Assembly: GCA_024516155.1 (NCBI GenBank)
Contig: JAJJXM010000001.1
Coordinates: 496,001-560,000 of the forward strand
Length of the DNA: 64,000 bases
From: Pyronema omphalodes
Taxonomy: Eukaryota; Ascomycota; Pezizomycetes; Pezizales; Pyronemataceae
Direction: 5' to 3'
Positions 24,755 through 36,587 of this stretch are shown one piece after another. Every line of letters starts with the position of its first letter. The stretch's first letter is position 1. The position numbers and the translations under genes are program-made. The notes beneath the pieces are model-generated. The model saw nothing but the letters and a program-made list of their open reading frames with translations, made no database searches and had not been told where the DNA came from.

Positions 24755-26132
24755 TTAATTCCACCAGAAACTCACACTAAAAGAAACCTCAAGGCTTCGA
24801 ATATAATGCCACCATCCCGCGGGGATATAAAGTATCTCACCCTCCTCCAAGACCGTCTCTAGATATTTCACCTTCTTAAACTTTTCCCACTCCTCTTTCG
24901 TCAATGCCTCCTCATCCTCCTCCTCTCCTTCTTTCCTTTCTTTCCAACCCCCCTCAACATCCACCCTACTTGTATTCTCCATAGCCACTCCCGTTCTCCG
25001 ATCATTTCCCCTGGGATAAACCTCCGCACTAGGTTCATATAACCTAATATACTTCCTCCCCACGACCTGCGCAAGACAATTCGCATAAGGATCCGTATGC
25101 AACGGTGACACGGTGCCTCTTGGTCCATACCATGCGTTGATCGTTGGTTCATCAAGCAGATCTGTCTCCTTGACATTTGGAGGAGGAGGTGGCGGCGTAG
25201 AATAACAGTAATCCGGGATGGCTATATCATTTCTCAAAGCGGGGATTTGAGAGAATAGATTATGTTGAGCAAGATACCCAGGAGTTAAGTTATCTCCAGG
25301 AGTCATATAGGTGCTCAGGAACTCTTTAAAGGGTACTATTTGTTGAGACCATGAGGAGTCGGTATATGTCTTACCCACCTCTATGGGAACAAGCCGCTTT
25401 CCGCTGTTGGTAAGTGATAATAGGTATCCGGGATTACTCCAAGGACGATCTTGCATAGCTGGCCAGTGTTCTAAGCAGCCGGTCATGATAATTGGTTTAT
25501 TGGATGTTGAGATATGTCTCTGAAATAGCTCCAATGAAGGCTCCTTTAAACGAGGAATTGGACAAGTTATCTCCGGAGTCTCGGCTTTTTGGACATCGAA
25601 TTGAATTTCGGAAGCCGAAACAGCGGGATAGGAATGATCTAGTTCAGAAAGGATTCGTTCTATGGCTTCTCGACGACCCATACCTGGACTACCGGCCATT
25701 ATCAATGCGGTGTCGAGGGTATTGATGATGGGTGCGTCATCATTGGAGCCGGAGGATTCGAGGGAGGCTATTTGGAGACAAGCTTTCAAAATGGAGGCAT
25801 CTGTGAATAAGACTCGCCAGCAGATGGGAATGGAGGAGAAGTGGTAAGTGTGAAGCTTTTGACGAGCCAGCTGCAAGAGGTCCTCTACTCGTGCTAGGTG
25901 GGCTTCTAGGGTTTCTTCATTTAAGTCCGAGGAAGAGGCGCTTAGAACTGTATCCGCGAGCCTGGTTAAGAGCTGAACTGTGCCTTCGCCACATTCGGTG
26001 GTGTCGGCTGAGGTGGCGGATATCAGCACGGCTCAACATGACAAAGAGATTCAGCTTCGGATGCGGGGTTGTACATTGGTCCTCGAGCACTAAAGTTGCA
26101 GCATCGAGGGCGGCGATGGAAAGGGAGCTCAT
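24755..26132 (-). CDS. JmjC-domain 2-oxoglutarate oxygenase, JMJD5/KDM8-like, 436 aa
   Basis: Exons are 26,132-26,075 and 26,007-24,755. The 67-nt intron (GTACAA ... CACCTCAG) joins MSSLSIAALDAATLVLEDQ to SDTTECGEGTVQLL in frame; without it the long frame would have to begin at a GTG. The C-terminal half is a cupin-like JmjC domain: KPIIMTGCLEHWPAM (entry strand), then SPLHTDPYANCLAQVVGRKY with the Fe-binding His323 and Asp325, and the distal His420 in IPAGWWHYIRSLEVSFSVSF. This is the H-x-D...H triad of Fe(II)/2-oxoglutarate hydroxylases, in the order seen in JMJD5/KDM8 and related fungal proteins. The N-terminal 150 residues are helical. A low-complexity acidic insert (EGEEEDEEALTKEEWEKFKK) sits before the last strands. 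Its substrate (protein hydroxylation or demethylation) cannot be told from sequence. Likely cytosolic or nuclear. Confidence 0.88.
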
Positions 26133-26583
26133 AGCAAGTCTTTTGGGTAACTATTACTAAGAGATTTTGTCAAGGTTTCGTCGGTTTCTGCTTCGCTGCG
26201 GTGGCGGAGTGCTGTTTCTGTTCTTGGGGGTTTCTTTACGCGGTACACGCGGTCTGTTTGCTATCTCGTGACATTTTTTTTTAAATCACGAGATGTGCAC
26301 CACAATCCTGGGAGATAAGGTGCTAGGCGGTGCTTCAAAAAGGCATGGACGGCATGGACGGCATGGACAGGCCTTTGATGCGTCTTTGACAAGCAAATAA
26401 ACGAGATTTGCCAAGTCGGATTTCCGATGAGATATCTGCGGATGCTGAAGAGCGGGCAGCACTGGATACGCTAAGGGACGGAATTACCCGAGGAGGTTCT
26501 CGAGCGGGGAGGGGTCAAGGAGGGGGGTTGTGCAAAGTGAAGAGGTGAGAGGAGAAGAGAGTGCTGAAAAGAGAAGGGGGAGG

Positions 26584-26740
26584 CTGGTTTTGAAAGTTGA
26601 GGGGAGTAAGATGCTGGGTTTGAAGTCAAAAGAGAGGGAGATATTGGTTTCGAAAGTTGAAGAGAAGAATATACTGATTTCAAAGTCGAAAGGAAGGGAG
26701 ATACTGATTCTCAAAGTTGAAAAGGATTCAATTCTGAAAG
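26584..26740. repeat. Degenerate 30-bp minisatellite, open on both strands
   Basis: About five units of 30 bp follow each other, alternating around TTTGAAAGTTGA and TTTCAAAGTCGA cores followed by a purine-rich half (GAGGGAGATATT and variants). The plus frame reads a ten-residue repeat (LGLKSKEREI, LVSKVEEKNI, LISKSKGREI, LILKVEKDSI). The minus frame is also open. Gene status is doubtful because openness follows from the 30-bp period. Confidence 0.55.
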
Positions 26741-26783
26741 TCTTGAACTGTACACTTGATCTCAGCTCTTCCTCCATCTCCAT

Positions 26784-26984
26784 CAGTCGAAAGTAGCAAA
26801 AACAGCTGAAAATATTTCAATCCTGGAAGAGATGCACTTGATCTCTGCTCGACTGATCTCTGCCAGTCGAAAGTTGCAAAAACAGCTGAAAATATTTCAA
26901 TCCTGGAAGAGATGCACTTGATCTCTGCTCGACTGATCTCTGCCAGTCAAAAGTTGTAAAAACAACTGAAAAAATATTTCAAAA
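26784..26984. repeat. 80-bp tandem repeat, 2.5 copies
   Basis: Units start CAGTCGAAAGTAGCAAAAAC at 26,784 and at 26,864 and end GACTGATCTCTGC. A partial third copy begins at 26,944 and fades by about 26,984. The first two copies differ at only one or two positions by eye, so the duplication is recent. It lies about 370 bp upstream of the MO25 start codon, perhaps within its promoter. Confidence 0.8.
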
Positions 26985-27352
26985 AATGAAGGAATTCCTG
27001 CAAGCAATTCCTCGTGCGCCAACTGCAGCTGTACTGCAACTCTCTGCTGCCCATCCCACATCTCCACTCGTCATTGCCGCCCGAGCTGGTGGAGAGACAG
27101 GGATCCTTGCTGATGGCCCGCCAAGCATAGCCGTATCGCTATCGTTTCAGTCGAAGAGCCTTAGAGCGGTTAGTTAGCGGAGAGAGCAGAGGATAGATAC
27201 CCTCCAACTGTGGTACACTTCTCCACAACCAAACCAACCCAAACCAACACAACCAACCGCCAACATCGAAACACAACCACCGCAAGCCGTCCGTCCGCCA
27301 TCCCGTCCATACACAAACACTCGACACTTTACCACTCGCTGTTGCCACCGAA

Positions 27353-28821
27353 ATGTCGTTCCTCTTCGGTAGAAACCGACAGAAAACACCTCAAGAGCTT
27401 GTGCGAAGCTTGAAACAAACTATCTTGCAATTGGACTCACCACTGGAGAAACGACGTGTAGGTTAACATGTGTTGCTGTGGGATTTTATCATGTTAACGA
27501 TGATATTCCCAGGCCTCAGAAGATGCTACAAAAATACTACACAACTTGAAGATTGTTCTCCAAGGAGATACTGGTATGTACCTCTAAGATATCCCGGTGC
27601 TCGTGTGTTGTGTTAAATCGAGAGTTAATGTTAGAATTCTGCATTTAGAGACCGAACCAGTTCCTGAGCAAGTCCAAGCTCTTTCCGATGAGGTTATCAA
27701 CAAGGATCTTTTACCACTTCTCGCCGAGAGTCTCTTTAGACTAGACTTTGAGGTACAATCATCTATAAACACTCGACGAGGGATAATCGCTGACTCAGGA
27801 ATGGCAGGCCAAAAAAGATGTAACCGCTTTGTTCAGTGGATTGCTTCGCTACAGGCCTCAGCCTCCTCCCTACTATCCTCAACCTCAGACCCCTCCCCTC
27901 TACCCTGTCGTCGAGTATCTTAGCTACGAAGTCCGCGAACCTAATCGCCAGAACCCACCAAAGACTTTACAAACTCTCGTCGCACACTACAAGAACCACC
28001 CAGATGTCGCCAACAACTGCGGTACCATCCTTCGAGAGAGTATTAAGCACGAGTCCCTTGCGCGGGTCATTCTCTACAGCGACGTCTTTTGGGATTTCTT
28101 CGACTACGTCCAGGGCGGAAGTTTCGACATTGCAAGCGACGCCTTCTCAACCTTTAGGGTAGGTGGCATAGCGGTTGATCTGAAGATCTTGGGGTTAAAT
28201 ACTGACGACACCTAACAGGAGCTTTTGACAAAAAACAAGAGACTAGTTGCTGGGTTCTTGGCTGAGCGACACAATGAGGTATTTTGATTCTAGTCCTATT
28301 TGATGGTGTTATCACATATTGACACAGCATAGTTTTTTGCGAGATACAACACGCTCCTTGTTTCCTCCAACTACGTTACCAAGAGACAATCCATTAAGCT
28401 CCTCGGCGAAATTCTGCTCGACCGCGCTAATTACAATGTCATGTTGGCATATGTTGACGCTCCGGAACATCTCAAGCTGACGATGAACTTGCTCCGAGAT
28501 AAGAGCAAGAACATTCAGTACGAGGCGTTCCACGTCTTTAAGGTTTTTGTTGCGAACCCCAAGAAATCTCGGGCCGTGCAGGATATCCTCTTGAAAAATC
28601 GCGAGAGACTTTTGGACTTTTTGCCCAAGTTCCACGAGGACCGCAAGGGTATGTTTTCGAGTTTAATTGTTTGTTTGGGATTATCAACTGACTCTCAATT
28701 GCCAGACGACGAACAATTCATCGACGAGAAGAGCTTCCTTATGAAGCAAATTCGCGACTTGGGCCAGCCACCCCAGCAGCAGCAACAGCAGTATTCTCAC
28801 TCTGGAATGGTTTCTGCATAA
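27353..28821 (+). CDS. hymA: MO25/HymA family scaffold protein, 370 aa, seven exons
   Basis: Exons: 27,353-27,457; 27,513-27,573; 27,649-27,752; 27,808-28,158; 28,219-28,278; 28,333-28,648; 28,706-28,821. All six introns are GT-AG and every junction keeps frame. The product begins [20 protein letters not shown] and carries family landmarks [75 protein letters not shown] and [22 protein letters not shown]25/Cab39 proteins are helical-repeat scaffolds that bind and activate STE20/GCK kinases. In fungi (HymA, Hym1) they act in the RAM/MOR network controlling polarity, septation and conidiation. Length fits (usual 330-390 aa). The last exon ends in a poly-Gln tail ([12 protein letters not shown]), poorly conserved in such proteins. 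Cytosolic. Confidence 0.95.
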
Positions 28822-30948
28822 TTGTAGAGACATTCATGTCGACTCGTAATGTAGTGGTGGGGGCGTTAAAAAGTAAATGTTTTCTGTATTTCTGGGAGCC
28901 GCTAGGACCCTGGGGATTCTTCAACTCGTGGAGCGGAATGAGGCATATAGGAGAGTAAGGGAGCAATGGAGAAACCGCAGAAGGTGGAACCCGCATCATG
29001 GATTTTGCAGGCGGAAAGGGTATCTGTTACGACATCAAATTTGTGTATGGTGTTATCAAGGCGTTCGTCTTTTTTTTTTTGTTGTTGTTGTTTCTTTGGT
29101 TGCTATACATCGTTCCATTATTGCTGTCTTGTTTTGGCCTGGCGAAGCGAAATGGAGCGCAGTCGATTGGAGTTGTTTTATTCTGTTACTTATTCGAACC
29201 AAGAGGATATCAACTGTTACTTATTCTTGCATGTGTCTTTTTTGGGGAAGGGGTAGAATTGATTATTTTTTTTGGCGATGGAAAATACTGGCTTTTATCA
29301 TCGTCTTGTGCTCGTCCCACCAGTCGATCTTCCTCTCGGGCCGGCGGCAGATTAGAGTTAGATAAATACCCCTCACGGCAACCTACCTTGCTTCCGGGTA
29401 TTGAGGCCGAATCTGTAAGCATCGGAAGCCGGCTTTTGAAGCGGTCGCTCGCGGGGAAAGCTAGGAAAGCCCGAACTGCTGAACTGCTGAACTGCCAATC
29501 TTGATTGATTGATTGATTGATCCGACGTTCCCGGGATTCTAGAGTACAGGGAGGGAGGGACCCTTGCATACCCTACAGTTACTCTTTGTAGATAGAGTTA
29601 TCTACACGTTGCACAAACTCGGCTGCATGGGTTGAACCTGAGAACCCGAGAAGCTGAGAAGCTGGGATGCTGGGATAGGCAACGATCGAGGACAGAACTC
29701 ATGGAACTCATGGAACTCATGGAACTCATGGAACTCATGGAACTTGGTGGAATTGATGATGATTTGGGATTGGTGATGATGGGGAGGGGGTTTATGGAGT
29801 GGTAGATGGTAGATGGTGGATATTATCATGATATATAGACACGTTTTAACTTACACTCAGGATGGTTCTGGGGTTGTTGGTAACGCTTTCCTGATTTCTT
29901 GCTTTCCGTTCAAAGACATACATACGCAACTCCCCCTCCCCCCCCCCCCCCTCTTAGCTTGGTGCTTGAGCACGAGCTCACGCTACGAAGTTCTATGGCT
30001 GTCATGGCTGTCATGGTTGTCACGGCTCCCTCTTTCTTTAGATTCGATAGATTCGATGGATTCTCTAGATACATACAAACGAGAATGGATGTCACGGCTA
30101 CTTACATCCCAAGTATGTCTGTGTCTGTCTATCTGTGTCTGTATCTGTAGAAAGTTAAGCACCCGGGGGGAATGGCATGGAATAAGCCATAGTTTAGTCC
30201 AAGCTTCTCTGGGAGAGAGAGAGAGCTGAGAGTCAGTGGTAGTGGTAGTGGTAGTGGGGTGGGGTATGTACATACAAGCAGCTGGAGCTGGAGCTGTGGG
30301 CCTTGTGAGCCTGAGAGCTTTAGCTAGCTAGCGAGCTGTCTGTACAGTCTTTTTAAAGTGCTACGTATCACCTCTTAGAAGCTTTGATTTTGTTGCATTT
30401 TCAGCTCCCTTTTGAACAGACGGCATTTCATCCTTGACACTCGAGCGAATTCAATCTTTCATTCGTTGGTCTTTTTTTTGCTACGTTGTTTGTTTAGATA
30501 TATTTACAAATCCCCCTAAATTCTTCAGGCACAATTATACACCCACATACATACCAATCACAGTACAGCTTTAATTGGCTGTTTAACACACTCGTTTTTT
30601 TAGAAGCTTACCCCAGGAAAAAACGCCAAAATTCTCTCCCCCCAGTCGTTCTCTCGAATCAGCCGCAGCTCTACTACGTTTCTTGGTACTCGCAGTAGCT
30701 GTAGCTGTAGCCATATAAGAAACCAGCTCCGTCCTTCGCCAACACTACCATCACTATCAATACCATCACTGGCTAGTAGAAGAATCACTACTACAGCCAC
30801 AAGACTACGACCACGGAACACCTTTACTTCTTTATCCCTATCTCCATCTCTATCAACTTCCTCACGGAATCCCATCATCAGAAATACGAAGCACACATCT
30901 ACAGCGAATAGAACTTTAACACCACCGACGGGGATAGGAACTATAAGA
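28822..30948. other. 2.1-kb intergenic region with simple repeats
   Basis: It contains the presumed 3' UTR of MO25 and the promoter of the nucleotidase gene. Visible repeats are TTGATTGATTGATTGATTGA near 29,500; five or six units of ATGGAACTC near 29,698-29,743; a C-run at about 29,938-29,952; and GTGGTAGTGGTAGTGG near 30,236. Open frames here are driven by these repeats. No RNA gene was found. Confidence 0.5.
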
Positions 30949-33355
30949 ATGACTTCAAGCATCACCTACACCTCCGGAGAAGCTCATAATGGTCCTCCGG
31001 ATCTTAGGATCCTGCATTTCAATGATGTTTATCATATCGAAGAAGCTGGGTATGTCGCCGGATTTCAGGTTTCTCCTTTTATTTATTTTTTTCCCATCTT
31101 CCCCGCTATCCGCCCCGCTATCTAAACGTGATACGATACCCGTTACCCCTCAATGGTACTCAATTCCTTACGGGGGGGATGATTACGAGATCCCCCGCTT
31201 GACGGAGAGCTTATGGGCGCGTGATGTCCGCCTCAATTCGTTGCGGAGCCCTGTATCCTCGCATCCCCAGATCACCGCGGGCATCACGCGGGCATCACGC
31301 GAGCTCCCCGCCATGTTCTCCATTCACCCCCCTCCATCTCGAACTATCTTCACAAGCTCTCCGAAGTGCAAAGAAATGAAACTAATCGCTGTCCCGTTCA
31401 ACGATAACTAGATCTCGTGAACCCCGCGGTGGTGCAGCTCGCTTCGTAACCCTCGCCAAAGAATACCGTAGCTCCAATAACCCCATCTACGCGGACCAAC
31501 CTGAGCTGCTTACGTTCTTCTCCGGTGATGCTTTTAATCCGAGTTTGGAGTCTACTGTTACCAAGGGGAGGCATATGGTGCCGATTTTGAATGTATGTGG
31601 TTCCTGTCTCCAAAGATGGGGGAGGGCTCTCACCTGCCCGCCCTCACCCCGCACCTCAATTGAGGGAAATCTATCAAATGGAAAGCTAATTTCATACCCC
31701 AACTACAGACTCTCAACCTCTCCGCCGCCTGTCTCGGAAACCACGATCTAGATTTCGGAGTTGCGCAATTCCAATACCTCGCCGGCACTTGCAACTTCCC
31801 CTGGCTATGTGCCAACGTCTTAGACCCAGCTCTCGGGGAGGGTGTCAGCATTGCCAACCTACAAAAGACTACCATCATCGAAAGCTCCAACGGAATTAAG
31901 ATCGGTGTAATCGGTCTCGTAGAACGGGAGTGGCTAGACACTATCAATTCTCTGCCTGTTGGAATTCAGTATGAGAATGCTAAGGAGACTGCCGAGAGAC
32001 TTGTACCCGGACTCAGAGAACAGGGTGCGGAGCTTATTGTCGTCGTCAGCCATATGAGAGAACCTAATGACCAGAAGCTTGCTGAGGAGCTTCCGGAGGG
32101 TTTTGTGGATATTATCCTTGGTGGTCATGATCATCATTATGCTCATGAGATCAGGAATGGTATTCATTTGATTAGATCTGGATGTGATTTCAAGCAGTTG
32201 TCGTATCTGGAGGCTAGGAAGAAGAGTGCTGATGGTTCTGTCCCTGGATGGCACTTTGATATTGTGAGGAGAGATGTTACTAGTGATGTGTAGGTTCCCC
32301 CATTGGGCTTTATGAAGCTTTCAGTAGCTTTTATCTGTCTATTTTGAAGGATCATAACTAACGTCATCTACAGCCCCGAAGATCCTGAGGCCAAGGAGAA
32401 GGTTGAAAAGGTTACCTCTGGTCTCAAGGCCAAGTTGGAGAAACCCATTGGATTCACCAGTGTTCCCCTTGATGCACGCTTCACCACAATTCGTGCCAGA
32501 GAATCCAACTACGCCAACTTCATCACTGATCTTATGCGGTTCTACTACGGCGCAGACTGTACTCTTATTGGTGGAGGTACCATGCGTGGAGACGCCCTTT
32601 ATCCCCCCGGTGTCCTAAAGATCCGAGACATCGTCAACTGTTTCCCCTTCGAAGACCCGGTAGTCGTAATCCGTCTCAGCGGCGCCAACATCCTCGCCGC
32701 CCTCGAAAATGGATTTTCCAAGATCCCAGCACTCGAAGGAAGATTCCCCCACGTTTCCGGAATCCAAGTAGTCTACGACCCCTCTTTACCTCCTGGATCA
32801 AGAATCACCGAATGTTCCGTCGCCGGAGAACCCATCGATAAGGAAAGAAAATACACCATGGCAACGCGCGGGTACATGGCCACCGGCAAAGACGGATACA
32901 CTGCCCTATCCCCCGAAATGGGAGCAGAGTGGGTAGTCGATGATGAAAACGGCACCATGCTCTCCATTATCCTCCGACAATTCTTCCTCTCTCAACGCGC
33001 AATAGGTCGATGGAAACGCGGCAGTGCAAACCGTCAATTCTTTAAATCCTTCCAAAACTCCCTCTCAGAACACGGCCAACTAGTACAAAGTGAAAAAGCA
33101 AAGAAACATCAAGAACTTTCAGATGATGACCAGGATAGTGGTTCGGATGATACAGAGGATGAACATGAAATGACGGAAAGACAGGAGAAATTGGTGGAGA
33201 GAATCGGAAGGAAATGGGCTAGACTGGCGGGTGTTAGACATGGTGAAACTTATGGTGAGGATGTCGATTGGACTAGTGCTATTGCCCCTAAGTTGGAGGG
33301 CAGAATTAGAGTCGTTGGTCAGCCTATGCCGACGGGTGATGAGGTTGCTGAATAG
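30949..33355 (+). CDS. 5'-nucleotidase/UshA-family metallophosphoesterase, 614 aa
   Basis: Exons: 30,949-31,049; 31,412-31,592; 31,709-32,289; 32,374-33,355. The N-terminal metallophosphoesterase domain shows all family motifs in order: ILHFNDVYH (residues 21-29), EPRGGAARF, LLTFFSGDAFNPS, CLGNHDLDFG (GNHD near 104-107), VVVSHMREPND and ILGGHDHHY. The C-terminal 5'-nucleotidase domain follows (ITDLMRFYYGADCTLIGGGT, VVIRLSGANILAALENGFSK, FPHVSGIQVVYD). A charged tail (DDDQDSGSDDTEDEHE) and KWARLAGVR follow. There is no signal peptide, so it is probably intracellular, unlike secreted ecto-nucleotidases. The family hydrolyses nucleotides or related phosphoesters through two metal ions. The first intron (362 nt, GTATGT to AACTAG) is much longer than the others. 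The start MTSSITYTSGEAHNG is the only ATG giving the conserved LRILHFND strand. Confidence 0.9.
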
Positions 33356-33888
33356 ATGCGGTGGTTTTGGTGTGGGGTTGGGGTTGGGGATTTGGATAGG
33401 CGGGGTTGGGGTTGGGGATTTGGGTTGCATTTTGGTATGTTTATTGGGTTTGGTTGGTTTGGTTGGTTAGGTTTTTTTTTATTTGATTTGGTTATATATA
33501 CATATGGTACGGCTTTTTGTGGTTTGTGTTTTTTTTTGGATAGCAGTACGTTTATTATTTTAGATCTTCAATTGAATCAAGATTGATAAACAATGTCTTC
33601 CGATTTTTTCTTCTAGTGTCTTGTGTGATGTTGGGGAATGATTGGAATGAATGGTGAATAATTGGAATGAATGGTGAATAATTGGAATGACTGATGAATG
33701 ACTGCGATGATTTTCATGTGAAATGTAGTAAATTATTGGTTTATTGGTGATATTTATCATGATATAATTTCATTACGCTCTTCTGCAAAGAAAAGGAAGG
33801 ACACACAGCATCCGCATCCGCATCTTCCTCCATCCTCCATCCCCACTCTCTCCCCATAACCCCCCTCTCACTACATAACCCCCCTCTC
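33356..33888. other. Intergenic region between convergent genes
   Basis: It is G/T-rich (GGGGTTGGGGATTTGG repeats near 33,370-33,425) and then carries ATTGGAATGAATGGTGAATA repeated 2-3 times near 33,640-33,700. No gene is seen. It holds the 3' ends of the nucleotidase (+) and allantoicase (-). Confidence 0.5.
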
Positions 33889-35277
33889 CTAAGCCACAAA
33901 CCTCTTTCCAAAAACCCTCAACCTCTTAACCCCTCCATCGGGAATAATAACCATCTTAACATGACTCACAACCTTCTTCCCCAGCAACATTCCATTCTCA
34001 ACCGTAAAAGCATGCTGCGTATCCTTCTGACACCGTGCCTCAGCCACAAGTAACTCCCACCCCTCATCCTGAGCCTCAACCAGCAATCCCTCTCTATCAA
34101 TCCCCCAAACCTCCACCGCCCTGGGGAAATTCCCCCTAAAATGCATCGTATCAACCACCACCTCCTCCACACTGCCTCTCGCCCCAAGTTTCACAATAAC
34201 CCAATCCCTATGCCCCACCTCGCGGGACCGTGCCGTTTCCCAACCATCACCCATGTCCTTCCCCCGTCCGGGTAGGAGAAGGTTGTCTTTAATACCGAAA
34301 TGCTGGTCGGAGCAAGAGATAGCCAGGCCGCCATTGGAGACGTGCGCGAGATCGAGAATGGCGGAGGCGTCGGAAGGGAATAAGGGGATTACGGTGCCGA
34401 GGAGACGGAAGCGTGCGATCCCGCCGTCGGGGTACATGCGGAGACGGACGTGGGAGATACGGGAGCTGGGGATGGGAAGGCGCCAAATGTGGCGTTGCGA
34501 GGGACCGCAGGGTTGAGAGGGGAGGATGGGGAACCAGGGGGAGGAGAAGACGGGGGTGGAACCGTCTAGGAAGATCCCTTCGATTGAGATTTGGGGGGCG
34601 TGGTTGCCGGAGAAGAAGGCGGTGTCGATTTCGATGCCGTGGACGAGACCGGAGGGGACACCGAGCTGGGGGCGTTAGTTGTGGGTTGAAGGAGGAGGGA
34701 GGGGTGGGGGCGGGCACACGGCGGGCATAATGCATTAAGACCCAGCTGCTCTACCCCCCTGGAAACATGTAGAGAAAATACCTTGATAATAACCCAATCC
34801 GCCTCCTCAGGATTATGTCTTCTAGTCTCCCATCCATCATACCAAGCTCCCGTCTCGACAAAGTACCCCGGACGACGGATTGGTGCCGCGGGATTAATTA
34901 GGTTCGATGCTTCGGCGAAGAATTCATCGCTGAAACTTAGGACTTCTCCTCCCAGCGCGGAGGAGATTAGGTCTAGAAGGTTGAGAGAACGGGGGTTAGT
35001 ATTGCGATGTTGTGAGCTTGTTGAGCTTGTTGAGCTTGCTGAAGGAAGGAGGGGGGTAGTGAGGTGGGAACAGCAGAGAAGGATGGGGATGTGGGGATAG
35101 ATAAACGACAGACGATAGACGATAGATGACAGAGATAGACGATAGGAATAGATGATAGACGATAAATCCAAATCCAAATCCAAATCATCACAAAATCTTC
35201 AAAAAAGCAGTCATACCAATACAAGAAGCCCCAAAAACCTCCTGAACACGAGATTCCTCGATTTTTTCGACCGACAT
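33889..35277 (-). CDS. Allantoicase, 342 aa, three exons
   Basis: Exons: 35,277-35,217; 34,972-34,782; 34,665-33,889, all joined in frame. The start MSVEKIEESRVQEVFGASCI and the run LISSALGGEVLSFSDEFFAE, ETGAWYDGWETRRHNPEEAD, WVIIKLGVPSGLVHGIEIDT, FFSGNHAPQISIEGIF are typical of the first allantoicase repeat. A second repeat follows with HVSNGGLAISCSDQHFGIKD, NLLLPGRGKDMGDGWETARS, GHRDWVIVKLGARGSVEEVV and HFRGNFPRAVEVWG. The enzyme (EC 3.5.3.4) hydrolyses allantoate to ureidoglycolate and urea in purine catabolism, usually under nitrogen-repression control. Length matches the family (about 330-350 aa). Intron 1 is 244 nt and contains repeated GAGCTTGTT/AACAAGCTC triplets and a GATAGACGATAGATGACAG simple repeat, unusual for this window; intron 2 is 116 nt. 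Confidence 0.95.
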
Positions 35278-36587
35278 TATGTTGTTGCTGTTACTGCTGT
35301 TGTTGTTGTGGTGGTGGTGGTGTATCGTATCGTATCGTATTCTTCGCTGAAAGTAATAGAGGAGCTTAAGATCAAGAAGTAAGAAGTAAGAAGTCCAGGA
35401 AGTCGAGGAAGTCGAGCAGAAGTCGAGGATCAAGCTTCTTTAAGTTCCCTTCCCAGCTGTGGGTGGGTGGGTGATTTACATCGCCCATCGCCCATCGCCC
35501 CACCGGGCCCACCCCCACTTTCCTATCCAGAACCCAGAACCCAGAATCCAGAATCCAGAATCCCTATCTACGTACATACATACACACCATCCTGTATATA
35601 TTACAGACTGAATTGACGAGCTTATAATCTAATACTAATACTACAGTAATAGTTTTTGGTCTTATGTATGGTATAGTTCATGATTCAAAGCTCGGTCTCG
35701 GTCTCGTGCTGCGTTGCAGCGTCGCAGCGTCGCAGTTGCAGTTGTATGTAGTTGCAGCATATGGTAGGAGGTATCCGCTTCTACTAAGAATGACGTTATG
35801 AAAAAGCGGCGGATGCCGATACGTATCGATAACCCAAGTACGGGCATGATCCCAGTGAATATTCCAATGATATAGCGGTTACGTATTTTATCTATGTATG
35901 TAGGTAGTTACATATGAATCTCTATTGATTTTTCTATCCGGCTGTCTATCTGTCTATCTGTCTATCTGTCTATCTGTCTATCTGGCTGTTTACCTGTCTA
36001 TCTGGCTGTTTACCTGTCTATATGGCTGTGTATATCTGTTTGGTTAAAACAAAAGAGTGTAAGTGTACTGCTTCGCTGCGCTGCGCTGTGCTGCGTATCG
36101 GATATATCGGAGAGATGATGCCCGTGCCGTGGAGTACATACATAGAGGGAATGTGCACTGTTACATATGTATGGCGCTGTATGTATGTATGTATGTAAGT
36201 ACGGACCTCCGAAGCTCTGGAGCTCTGGAGCTCTGGAGCTCTGCCCGCTGCTTAATGCCCAATGCCCAATGCCGAGGATTGGTTCGATTGGCTTTGATGC
36301 TGAATATGGAGGTTCGTGCCGATCGATTGATTATATAAAGTTTAAAGATACGGATTATGTATGCGCTTTAGACTCAAACCCCCCCCCCCCCCCCATTGGC
36401 GTAAATTGTATAAACTGTATAAACTGTATAAATGGTATAAATGGCATGAATCATAATACATATCTTTATTCTATAATTCCAAAAACACTGTCGCTATGTA
36501 GGTACAATTCTTCAATTTCAGGCATCAAAAGAAAAAAAAAAAAATTCCATTCCCATTCCCATTCCCATAAACTACACCAATAACATC
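35278..36587. other. Intergenic region rich in microsatellites
   Basis: Contents include GTGGTGGTGGTGTATCGTATCGTATCG near 35,310-35,340 (here abbreviated), TCTATCTGTCTATCTG units from 35,945 to about 36,030, TATGTATGTATGTATG near 36,180, GGAGCTCT units near 36,215-36,242, a C-run at about 36,380-36,395, TATAAACTGTATAAACTG near 36,410-36,445 and an A-run near 36,530. No gene is supported; a 138-codon plus frame at 36,167 arises from these repeats. Confidence 0.55.

Noticed and set aside
26530..26796. 88-aa plus frame with ten-residue repeats
   Set aside because: Openness follows from a 30-bp period, and the minus strand is equally open; no start context or homology sign.
28877..29569. Large overlapping frames downstream of MO25 (up to 168 aa)
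   Set aside because: They lie in the 3' flank, are rich in Phe/Leu/Arg from TTTTTG runs, and differ in every frame.
35941..36040. Repeated TCTATCTGTCTATCTG units considered as a CRISPR-like array
   Set aside because: There are no unique spacers; it is a simple tetranucleotide microsatellite in a eukaryotic genome.
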